Source: Ilex aquifolium
Taxonomy: Eukaryota; Streptophyta; Magnoliopsida; Aquifoliales; Aquifoliaceae
DNA: 64,000 nucleotides
Assembly (NCBI GenBank): GCA_951799425.1
Contig: OX637394.1
Span: 28,432,001-28,496,000 of the forward strand
Direction of reading: 5' to 3'
Shown: one piece after another, positions 55,071 to 64,000 of the stretch
How the letters are laid out: each line of letters opens with the position of its first letter
Position numbering within the stretch: the stretch's first letter is position 1
Made by a program: the position numbers and the translations under genes
Notes under the pieces: model-generated
What the model was told of the DNA's origin: nothing
Seen by the model: the letters and a program-made list of their open reading frames with translations, nothing else
Databases searched by the model: none

Positions 55071-55296
55071 TCTAACATATGATGCTTTTCACCAGGTTTT
55101 GGTTTGAGTGGTAATGTGCATGACTACGATCTTCAAACTTCATCTAAAAAAGTAGATCGTGTACTTAGATAAAGTTTTAGGACATGTACTTGAGTGTTGA
55201 GATTAGATTTACAATTTGTTTTGTTTAATGATTTATAGGTTGCAATCTTAATTTCTTACTTATGTATTTTATCAAGAAATTGCCAAAGTGGGAAAT
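55071..55296 (+). other. Sirevirus-like 3' end, right of the LINE
   Basis: AT-rich noncoding DNA ending in a weak PPT, GCCAAAGTGGGAAAT (55281-55296), directly before an LTR start TGTTAGATC. Confidence 0.45.
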
Positions 55297-56179
55297 TGTT
55301 AGATCACATTTTGTAATTAGCTAATTTCATGGAGTCCATTGTAAATCTCAACATTTTCAATGGTATGATGCTATCAAGTTGAAGATCCAAAAGTGTCATT
55401 GAAGGGAGGAGATCAAGCGTAAACGCAATATCATTCAAACTCCGTATGCACCTTTATGCTTAGAACAAAGGTAATGACCTAGACACCTAAGATGAACCCT
55501 TAGTATTTTAACTTCATATGATTATGATTAAATGGAATTGGAAGCAATTCGTGTATGGATCTTAGGTGTTTTGAAATGAAGAGTATTTTTTAAACCATTT
55601 GGTGTTTTGAAAATATAGATAGGGCCATTAGCAAACCCCTCTTGAGTAACACCCTTTAGTTCTCATGAGGACAAGTTTTTTGCTTGGTTTTATGCTTAAA
55701 AAGTAGTAGAGACCACCTCATGCTTGCTAGCATTAGCTAGAGCGGTCTCTTTATGACTTAAGGAAGAAAATAGGAAAAGGCCATGGAAGGGGATCAGGGC
55801 TCGCTCTATGAGCTTGCTTGAGCGGTTTCATTGTCACTCTAGCGGTCTGTTCCATCAGTGAGGATTGGAACATCATTTTCATTCTTGTGAAATCCGCTCT
55901 ATGATTGCCTTCCCACCGATCGAGCGATTGTTTGTGAATATGATTTTTCTTATTAACCAAGACTACCCTTTTTTTCGAACCTATAAATAGGCAGAGCCTT
56001 TCCCACAACTAGGTTAAGCCTTTTATGAGATTTCTAAGAGAGAAAATTCATCTTCTTCCTAAAGAGTGATTCGTCATCAAAAGTAGCATTTATTTATCTA
56101 TTATGCATAGAGGATTACATTATCTTAGAGATATTAAATGAATTATCCCTTGATATTATGCTTTGACTAGTTTTCTAGT
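55297..56179 (+). repeat. 5' part of a Sirevirus-like 3' LTR
   Basis: TGTTAGATCACATTTTGTAATTAGC follows the PPT. A cluster of GAGCGGT and AGCGGTCT half-sites lies at 55739-55930, and TATAAATA at 55982-55989. The R-U5 end with CACCCCCTCTAGG (present at 37590) is missing, so the right end was lost near 56179. It cannot be overlapped with the left LTR fragment at 37131 to prove they belong together. Confidence 0.5.
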
Positions 56180-56930
56180 GTTTGATTAATTTATCAGGTA
56201 AAAATACGCAAATTGACTAAATCAGGGTACTTGGTAAATTAACCATTCAATTGGAGTTTACTGTGAAGTTAAGGGGATCAAAGTGCTATTGAAAGTGAAA
56301 AGGTAAATTACTGTGGAAGTGGGCCTCAAGCTGTACATGCCTATTTATATAGGAGCGTTCAAACGTAGCTCTTCCATCTAGATGCAATCATTGATATTCC
56401 TTGGAATTGAAGATGCTTTGGAATTTGATACAGACTACTTCCATCCGGACACAAGAAGCCCATCCGGACACAACTTTGAAGATGTAAATTCTAGAGATTT
56501 GGAACTGTTTAGACATGAGAATGCATGCGGATGATCAATTGATGATACGACGTGTTACCGTTAAGATGCAAGAATCCCGTTCGGTCGTGTGTATTGACCA
56601 AGTCAAAGAAGATTTACTTTCTTGCTTCCGTCCAGATGTGCCTTCTCCATCCGGAGGCGACACTTGACATTTGCCACGATTGTTTTGCCCGAGTAGGTTT
56701 TTAATTGTAAAGGAATTCAAAAATTGTTTTGTAAATCCTCTCCTTATAAATAAAAGAGAGGGCAATCTTAGAAAGGATCCGGTCTTAGTTTATTTTTACC
56801 ATCTTTTTGAAAGGACACTCATGGCTCTTAAGTAGTCTTCTTATACTCTTTAGTTAGGGTAAGGTTTTTGGGATATAAATCGAATATATAATGAATTATT
56901 TTTAATCAAAATATAGTACTCTGTATACTT
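56180..56930 (+). repeat. Unresolved LTR-like fragment with CATCCGGA sites
   Basis: CCATCCGGACAC occurs twice (56442, 56461), CGTCCAGATG and CATCCGGAGG follow near 56629, and TATAAATA lies at about 56745. Same palindrome-then-TATA arrangement, but decayed. Boundaries not defined. Confidence 0.4.
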
Positions 56931-57410
56931 AATGAGCTCAGATAATCAGTTTTCCTTAACTTGGTGGGATGAGGAAACCAAAAGGATGGCAAAACTTATC
57001 CTCAGTTTTGAAAAAAGGAACCTTATCTGCCAAAGACTCGTTCAAATGGTGGGAATCGTTTAACAACTGTGAAGAAAATAAGGCAGCCAAGGGATAAGAA
57101 TAAGATCCCACCCTCGGCAAGCCTTTTCCGCGTGATCAAACAAACTCCTAGCACAGTTAGGACTCTAGATGGTTATCCCAACAAAGGATAAAATCCACAA
57201 AAGCTAAGACTCCTCAACCGAAAGGAGATCAGGCAAATTCAAACTACCAGGAGAGCCTAGAATCCAGTTTCCCTGGGACACCTATCAAAATAATATAAAA
57301 GGGGACCTCCAGGGTAAGACTTAGGTAAGCACACTGAGCCCAATTCAATTACTACACCTTAACTTTCCAAATACTAACTTGAGCATCGGAGGGTCGACTG
57401 TCGGAGCACT
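56931..57410 (+). repeat. Tat-like LTR 3' fragment
   Basis: TATAAAAGG at 57294-57302, then CTAACTTGAGCATCGGAGGG near 57373, a downstream signature of Tat-type (Ty3/gypsy) plant LTRs. Cut on the right by the Ath-F LTR. Confidence 0.5.
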
Positions 57411-58735
57411 TGATCTGACTTGATTTATGTCATACACCCAAGTATAAGTGGTCAAATTAAAATATTTCTCAGTTAAGTCTGAGGTCAAACCCACAAGGAG
57501 CTAACTGTTGGTAGTCAAAGCAGAAACAGTGAAATTGTCACGTGTGCAGTGTGCAACGGAATAACTTGTGGTGTGAGATTAGAATTGTCAAATAAACACT
57601 TAACTAAAACTTTGAAAAACAATGATAAAAAGGCACTCTTCAATGCGAAGATCCAACATGCTTTATATTGTTTATTTATGAAAATGCCACCATATAACAA
57701 TTCACCCTCATTTTACTGGAAAGCTAACTGGTAGGTCTGATGTATAACCGAACCATATCACAACAACTAATTAAGTTAGCGATAAGGTCTATGTATAATG
57801 CAACAATCAAATAAACCTATTAAACCCAAAGCTGAAGCATTCAAAAGGTTTACTCCAGCTATCTAATCGGCAGGTTGATGATTCAATGAAGATGGAGTTC
57901 CGGATCAAAAGCATTAACTATGGCGAGATTTAACCCGTCTATAACAAATCTCCCGACTGTTACATAAAACTCAACTACGTACATCACTATATCATGCATG
58001 AAGTACATAATAATTATAGATAGTATGGTATATAGCATTAAGCTCTGCTCAGTGTTCATAACCATGACCATATTATAAATATAATCATCCATCAATTAAG
58101 GGAGGTATAAACATTACCGCATAAATAAAATATCGGTATTTCCATAACGTAAATAGTATTACACATGCATTCAACCTTCACCAAAGAGTATAAATGGAAT
58201 ACTCACGCCTCATTGCTATAGACGAGTAAAAGGAATGATATAATCCCATTAAAACCGAAAAAAATTTACAAAAAGTCCTTCCCCGAGGAATAGTTGAAAC
58301 ACTGCCACTCTTATTACCAGCTAGGGCACAACAGTGGGAGAGGTTCAACCTTCCAATTAGAAAGGATAAACATAAATGTAGAAGTAGAGAAAATTCTTGC
58401 TGGGAAGTGATTCTAGCAGGGCTTTGCTCTTCCTTTCTTTCTTTTCTTTCTTCTCTCTTGCACTGGACTGAACTCTCCTGGAATCCCCTGAAAAATAAGT
58501 TGAGAAGGGCTATTTGTAGGCACCGATAGAGGGCTTTAAGGCGGCAGACACCCTGGCTGGCCAATCATATCATTTGGTTGGAGCACCGTCCGGATGCCAT
58601 CACCACCGTCCGGACGGTAGCATTTCTCTGGTTTTGCAGCCTTGGCAGCCTCCTTACTTGACTTGATGATTTGGTAATTGCACTTGCCTCCCCTTACAAA
58701 TTCCGCATTAACCCTAATACTTTATAATTTAATCA
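57411..58735 (-). repeat. Ath-F 3' LTR (about 1325 bp, internally shortened)
   Basis: Minus strand starts TGATTAAATTATAAAGTATTAGGG and ends ATGACATAAATCAAGTCAGATCA. Carries the perfect 14-bp palindrome ACCGTCCGGACGGT at 58605-58618 and a degenerate copy at 58585. The TATA position reads CTACAAATAG (about 58509-58518), so it is probably inactive. Family shared with Ath-P and LTR-D'. Confidence 0.8.
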
Positions 58736-60417
58736 TTGTAGATTCCACGATTGCATTTAGCATATGCAATAAGCCATTAAACCCCTAGGTGATCCCTAGT
58801 GGACGAGTTTTGTCTCGTGAAGGTTTCCAGTGAAGCTACCTACAAACTTTGAAGGTTAGGATTCCATAATTCACATTTTTCACAGATAAAATTAAATCAC
58901 CATTCCTCTTTATTGCCAAGATATTTCCCTTCCCTGATTACTGTAAGAGTAACACATTAGTTGTAACACTATTCCATATATTTTCAAAAAACTCGTGTGT
59001 GCGTACAGGGATTCCCTTATTTCAAAAACCAATTAAGAAATATCAACACCCTTCACTTTGTTGTACAAGAATTAGCCTCCATGTCAATCATTTTCTAGAA
59101 ATCACTTAGCAAATAATACACTCAAGTTTTAGTGGCTGTCACTTCAAAAATTACATGTGAAGAGAATATTGTTATCAAGGCAAAGTAATAGTACATGTAA
59201 TATACCAAAATAAGGTTATTTGAATAAAACTGGAATTTGGCATAATCTCATGAAAGAATATTAACACTTCATGAAACAACATTATCAACATTCTCCCTTT
59301 TCTGATGAATAGGTGAAAATAATACATATGCATGACTTCTGGAATAAAAAAAAAGGACTTTATTAGGGTTATAATGCGGCCAAGGGTATTGGGTTTAAAC
59401 AAACGAAGTCAAAGGTATTCAAAAAGCTATCCTTTATTGATTAGTGTAGCACATCTCTCTCCCATTTTCCAAAGCTTTTACACAGTGTACTTCCATTTTC
59501 TTTTTTCTATCCCATATTTGCACTTCTTGGCTATTTTCTTTCTTTGGTTATTTTTTTTTTTGCTTTTTATTTTTCTATTTTCTTTTTGTCTCTTTCATAG
59601 ATTCTCTTATTCCTTGAACTATAGTCACCATTTTCTTCTTTTTCTCCCTTTTCCGTATAATACTTTCTTTAGGAGAGGGTGCAAAAAAAAAAAATAGATA
59701 GCAAGGGTTGGTCAAATATATTTTTCTGTGGCTTGGTTAACTAATGGGTTTAAGAAAAGAAATTTTCATTTAGGCTCAATCACGGCTTTCTTGGGATATA
59801 GTTTTGCAAAAGAAATGGCTAAGGCTCAAAACAAAATCACAAATGGCCTAAGATCATTTTCCAGAATTCATGCACCTGCATAATTTCCAATTAAGAATTT
59901 AAAGGAAAATGTTAACCATGTTATTCAATGAGTGCTAACCAAAACAAAACTAATGAGATTATTCAAAGAAGTATTACCGCTAAACCGAAAATTCTTACTT
60001 GAGTAAATGTGGAATATCTCTCCAAGGTGCATTGGCTCAAAATTTGCATACCGGTTTACATCTCCAGTATATATGTAAGCTTAATAAACGATTGTAGTAT
60101 TTTAGAAGGTTTTCAAAATAAGGAATTTTTACGTGCTCAAAAGAATGAGTTTCTATGAAAATATAGAGATGGTGCACAATCAATGTATGAAAATCCCGCG
60201 CAATCAGGTTAGGGCTATACCTGCAAAGCATAAGAATGATAAAATAATTCTCATCGTGAATCACATTAAATAAGTGTCCAAACACAACAAAATTTAAGCA
60301 AAATCATTAACTAAGGAAATTACTTAAAACTAAATCCAAATAACATAAAACTGAAATAAAGTGCATAAATAAAAATTTTGGTAGCAAGAGCATAGAAATT
60401 CCAAAAACTCTAGTCAC
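58736..60417 (-). other. Ath-F 3' noncoding region
   Basis: Minus-strand counterpart of 20051-21822. HP2 lies at 58750-58770 (ATTGCAT / ATGCAAT) and HP1 at 58782-58802 (CCACTAGG / CCTAGGGG on minus). The pyrimidine-rich plus strand at about 59480-59670 is the same purine tract seen in the other copies. No sense ORF. Confidence 0.65.
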
Positions 60418-61370
60418 TTAAGCTGATGGGCCTCCACCATACTGTCCTCGCAGTAGCCTCAGGATCTCATTCTGATTCTCCTTTTAGCTAGCCACGCTTT
60501 GATCCAACTGGGTGATACTAGTCTCTAACCCTAACAAAATCTGGCGTTCAGTCCTATCATCAACTGGAATATAAGGTTGCTCTTCTTGTTGTTGAGGCTC
60601 CTCTGGTGGTTGAAGGTCTGTACCTCCTGGGAATGGATCTGCTTGCAATTCTAGTGGTGCTTCCTGCTGCTCTTCTGGCTGCCCTCTATGGCTCTTTCTC
60701 AATGAGGTTTTGTCCAATGGTGCCAAATGCTCCACCGTTGACCATGTGGGATTTGCAATAACTCCTTTTCCGCTGCATAACTCAGATACTAACACAGCAA
60801 ATAGGAGTGAGGGCTTCTTAATATTAATAGTCACCATCATTTGGTCCATTATCAATGTTGGCAAATCAATAGTCTGTCCCATTCCAAAGGCATACAGAAA
60901 ATAGGCTATGTCAGTGTAAATTTGGTTTTTCTGGGACTGAGGCAACAGATTGTTTACAGTTATTAGATTCAGGATTCTGTATTGATCGGTTAAGTCCCCT
61001 TGCTTTATGTACTTATTTGGCCTACCCTAAACATACTCCAAATTCCCAGTTAACTCAATCCCAATGACTGTCATATCATGCAATGTGGTATAGGGATACT
61101 GTGGGTGCTGATACATTGGGATCAGATTCAAAAAATTAGCAATAGTAGTTGGTGTAACTTGAAACACGACTCCCCTAACATAAACACGAAATTGCCTTGG
61201 CTTGATTTTTCTTGCATTACTATAAAATTCCTGGATTAAGCATTCATATGTAGGACCTACCAATTTCACATGGTTGAGCCAACCTCTTGCCGCTAAATTT
61301 TGCATAACCTCTATTTGTTCAAAATCTTCATATATAACAGACTTTATTCGTACATCGAGTTGGGGGGGTT
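60418..61370 (-). pseudogene. Ath-F env-position ORF, N-terminally truncated
   Basis: Reads SVIYEDFEQIEVMQNLAARG, WLNHVKLVGPTYECLIQEFY, VYVRGVVFQVTPTTIANFL, then TAG at about 61027 where Ath-P has Trp. It continues with GRPNKYIKQGDLTDQYRILN, FLYAFGMGQTIDLPTLIMDQ, AVLVSELC, a Gln/Pro-rich linker and ILLGLETSITQLDQSVAS. A TAA near 60484 is followed in frame by NEILRLLRGQYGGGPSA and the final TAA at 60418-60420. About 55-60% similar to Ath-P by eye. Confidence 0.82.
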
Positions 61371-61411
61371 GGAATTTTGTTTTTTTTTTTTTTTATTTCA
61401 AAAATAGACAT

Positions 61412-63097
61412 TGATCAGCATAGATTATTGCATATCATGTATCTCTTTGCACCCATTTATACTTGCTTTTGTGGTGAAAATGGGAGAAAATACATTTAAA
61501 CTCACTTTTAATGGAGATTCGTTCGATTGTAGGTAAAGACCAGGTAAAGGCTTGTATTAAGCCACCCATCAAGTGCTTAAAGTCGATGGAGAAGAAGGGG
61601 AGGCTTAACGGATAACTCGGGACATCAAGAGACCAAGAAAATGCCAAAATATGAGAAAACCTACTGGTAGAAGTTCATCAAAACCTACCGGTAGGTTTAG
61701 TGCACTGGATTTCTTCTACCGCAACCTCTGCCAAAACCTATTGGTAGATTTTGCCTACTGGAAAAAACCTACCAATAGGTTTCATGATCGTTATACTAGT
61801 AGGTTTTGCCCATAAACGCCAGAAGCCTGCAATCTCAACTCCACCTAGCCCACCTCTGGTCACCCTACACATGCCTTGACATCTATGACACACTATGATG
61901 CTCTCTTACACTTGAAGCCTGATTTTGGAAGAGACAACATGGAAGAGGAAGAGAGAGAAGATGAGTGGTTGAGGGAATCATGGAAAAGGAATGTTGGACT
62001 TGTGGTTGCTTGTAGCAGTACCCATACCCCCTTCCAATCATAGCAAGTCAGCTCTCACAGTCCAAGGGAGGGTTATGGATGAATTATGACCAAGCTTTAG
62101 ATTATTATTCAATTGCTACACAAGTTTAGAGAGAGAAGCTCAAGGAATAAGATGAAGTTTTAGAGAGAGAAAGTTAGGTTTTGACAAGTCCTCCACCATT
62201 TTCATTCTAGCAAGCTTTAAAATACTTGAAATCTTTCTTACTTTGAATTTAAACTCTTCCATTCAAGTTCTAATCTAGTTTAATCAAGTGTTTTAGCATT
62301 TCAATTTCTACATATGGGTATTTTCCTCTTTAGGCTTGTAAGTTGGGTATGAATGATATTGTTCTTGTAGTCTAAACTTTTCCTTGCATCAATACAAGTC
62401 TTATGCTTTATTTCACTACCATGTCTCATTACATTATACTTGTTCTTGCTTTGATCATGAGTAGCTAGACTTTTAGTTGGCTAATTTAAGGGGAATTTTC
62501 TATTGGGTATGTGAAATCAACTCCCCTCCATTCTTCCTCGTAGTGTAAAGTGTTTGGTTTGACTAGGTTGAGTGCGGACGTAGTTGTGAGCTCTTGATAC
62601 ACCGTAGACTTGTCACGGGGTATGCTTGAGTCCAACACCTCCACATTAGTCCCTCACTTCCTACGAATCAATCAAACACCTAGGCACCATTGGTTGAATG
62701 AATTGAGTTGATTTGGCATTTCCATTGGAAAGACTCCTATGGATTAGCCAACCTTGCTTTCTTGCATTTTTATCAAAACACCACTCATCAAAACACAACT
62801 CAAAAGATTTTCTCATTTTCATTTCTTTACAAACCACCCTTCACAACAATTTGACCTACCTTCCCTGAGGAGACGACCTTGGAATACCCATTCAAAGTAA
62901 AACACGACATTTCAAATCTCTTTTCACTTGGGGAGCACTTTTTCACACACACACACACACATTTTTTGTTCATCCACACACGATTTTTTCCATTTCTTGC
63001 ATTAAACCCGATGGGGAGTGTCACTCACCTATTCGTATAAGCCATATACACACAACCGGGTTTATGTTTAGAGATTAGGGTGAATCCAAAGCAAGCA
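61412..63097 (+). repeat. Ath-G 5' LTR (1686 bp)
   Basis: TGATCAGCATAGATTATTGC...CAAAGCAAGCA. The end is placed 4 nt before the primer site. Matches LTR-G'' (34202-35861, inverted) along the whole length and LTR-G' in its ends. A (CA)n microsatellite lies at about 62945-62962. Confidence 0.88.
61661..61810. repeat. Palindrome cluster AAACCTACCGGTAGGTTT in the Ath-G LTR
   Basis: One perfect 18-bp palindrome at 61681-61698. Decayed copies around it (CTACTGGTAG at 61661-61670, CCTATTGGTAG near 61737, AAACCTACCAATAGGTTT near 61767, CTAGTAGGTTTT near 61797). Several decayed copies have lost the central CpG. No clear TATA downstream. Confidence 0.85.
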
Positions 63098-63101
63098 TTT
63101 T

Positions 63102-63119
63102 TGGCACCGTTGCCGGGGA
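63102..63119 (+). other. Primer binding site (tRNA-Asp type)
   Basis: TGGCACCGTTGCCGGGGA matches the complement of the 3' end of plant tRNA-Asp (…CCGGCAACGGCGCCA) in 17 of 18 positions. The single mismatch is C-to-A-type G/A at a CpG. This primer choice is usual for Athila-clade elements. Confidence 0.85.
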
Positions 63120-63307
63120 AGGCTAAGCTTCGAAATAGAAGGTGATCGGATAATGGAGATAAGTCCCGTGATTCTCATCATGGGCCGAGGTACGTTGCTC
63201 CTTTGTTTATAATGGTGTATATTTTTCCTTTAAATTGAAGATAGTGTTTTTGTATGTGGGGACGGGACGATCAAAATAGATTAGTGAGATATGCCCTAGG
63301 ACCAAAC

Positions 63308-64000
63308 ATGAATCTAGACCAAGACCCACCCGAGGATGTCGGAGACAATTTTGGTGATGATGGTGCTAATATTCCAAGGGGCGGGGGAATGCAAGATCCT
63401 AGAATGCCAAACCCTTGAATGAAATTCCCTCCTCCAAGAAATGAAGGAAATAATATCCCAATTGATCCTCCGGCGAGGTCAATGAGAGATTATCTCCAAC
63501 CAACCAGAAGCACCACCCCCTCGTGCATACTTCCACCGGTCGAAGGCCATGCCTTCCTTATTAAACTGGGAATGTTACAACTACTTCCACAATTCCATGG
63601 AATTGAAAGAGAAAATCCTTATTTGCACATTAAGGAATTTGAGGAAATTGTTGCAACATTCCTCACAAATCATGCCATGGAAGACACAACACGTATGAAA
63701 TTATTCCCCTTCTCCCTAAAAGACAAAGCCAAAACTTGGTTGAACTCATTGAAGCCCTGATCGATAAGCTCTTGCGCACAAATGCTTTCTGAATTTTTGA
63801 ACAAATTTTTTTCGGTGCCCAAGACAATTGCTCTTAAAAAACAAATTCAAATTTTTTTGGAAAAACCCAATGATCAGTTTTATCAATGTTGGGATCGATA
63901 CAAGGAATTGCTACAATCCATTCCACATCATGGATTTGAACCATGAAAATTGGTGAGTTTCTTCTATGAAGGAATTACACCGGGCCATCGACAATTCATA
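63308..64000 (+). pseudogene. Ath-G gag (N-terminal part)
   Basis: ATG at 63308. Acidic start (DPPEDVGDNFGDD), then SMRDYLQPTR, FLIKLGMLQLLPQFHGIE, ENPYLHIKEFEEIVATFL, RMKLFPFSLKDKAKTWLNSL: the Retrotrans_gag domain of Athila elements. It continues after a TGA (63758, expected Arg) with SEFLNKFFSVPKT, FYQCWDRYKELLQSIPHHGF, a TGA at about 63943 (expected Trp) and FFYEGITPGHRQF to the window end. A TGA at 63418 also interrupts. All three stops can arise from C-to-T change on one strand or the other. Confidence 0.88.

Larger units (their letters stand above)
57411..61370 (-). mobile_element. Ath-F: minus-strand Athila element of the Ath-P family, 3' half
   Basis: Reading the minus strand: env-position ORF (61370-60418), noncoding 3' region with HP2 and HP1, then the LTR (58735-57411). 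HP3 and the PPT are missing, because the LTR start follows HP2 after about 14 bases. The 5' part is cut by Ath-G, which begins at 61412. Confidence 0.8.
61412..64000 (+). mobile_element. Ath-G: 5' end of an Athila element (runs out of window)
   Basis: 5' LTR 61412-63097, tRNA-Asp-type primer site, leader, and the start of gag. Inserted in or beside the N-terminal end of the Ath-F env-like ORF in the opposite orientation. The right end and TSD are outside the window. Confidence 0.88.

Overview
The window is plant nuclear DNA, almost certainly angiosperm repeat-rich heterochromatin. I find no cellular protein gene, tRNA or rRNA. Nearly every stretch can be assigned to LTR retrotransposons, solo LTRs or one LINE. 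The evidence for a plant is Athila-clade Ty3/gypsy pol proteins, a plant-type accessory ORF 3' of pol (the 'putative plant transposon protein' family), Sirevirus-like and ordinary Ty1/copia elements, a tRNA-Asp-type primer site (63102) and initiator-Met-type primer sites (37641, 43291). The species cannot be told from the sequence. Element names used here (Ath-P, Ath-B, LTR-A and so on) are mine.

Region 1-32.8 kb is one deep nest resolved by target-site duplications (TSDs). Ath-H (minus-strand pol remnant, 30590-32830) is the host of Ath-E (26351-30589). Ath-E is split inside its env-like ORF by Ath-P (177-26350, TSD GCGAT inferred). Ath-P is interrupted by an LTR end at 1-176, by solo LTR-A (1695-15315, TSD TATTC) and by solo LTR-T (23441-26177, TSD TCAAC). 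LTR-A contains the Athila element Ath-B (2161-13267, TSD TGTAT). Ath-B's 5' LTR contains truncated LTR-C (3037-4128), fused by a deletion to mid-RT.

Region 32.8-37.1 kb is a second nest: LTR-G' contains solo LTR-D' (TSD ATTGT), which contains inverted solo LTR-G'' (TSD TTGGG). Region 37.1-56.2 kb is a hollowed Sirevirus-like element holding solo LTR-A2 (39743-42203, TSD TTGTG), a copia element (43108-47798) and an L1-type LINE (48588-about 55070, minus). Region 56.2-61.4 kb is LTR fragments plus minus-strand Ath-F. At 61412 the 5' end of Ath-G begins and runs out of the window.

The Athila elements share one layout: pol, an internal polypurine tract (PPT), a small zinc-knuckle-like ORF, palindromes plus a TATA box, an env-position ORF, about 1.7 kb of noncoding DNA with conserved hairpins, a terminal PPT, and the 3' LTR. 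The most unusual signals are (i) clusters of 10-18 bp CpG-centred palindromes, a different one in nearly every LTR family, usually 50-115 bp upstream of a TATA box; (ii) a second copy of that promoter architecture inside the element, about 222 bp upstream of the env-like ATG in both Ath-B and Ath-P; (iii) the conserved zinc-knuckle-like ORF; and (iv) three hairpins before the PPT, two of which show compensatory base changes between families.
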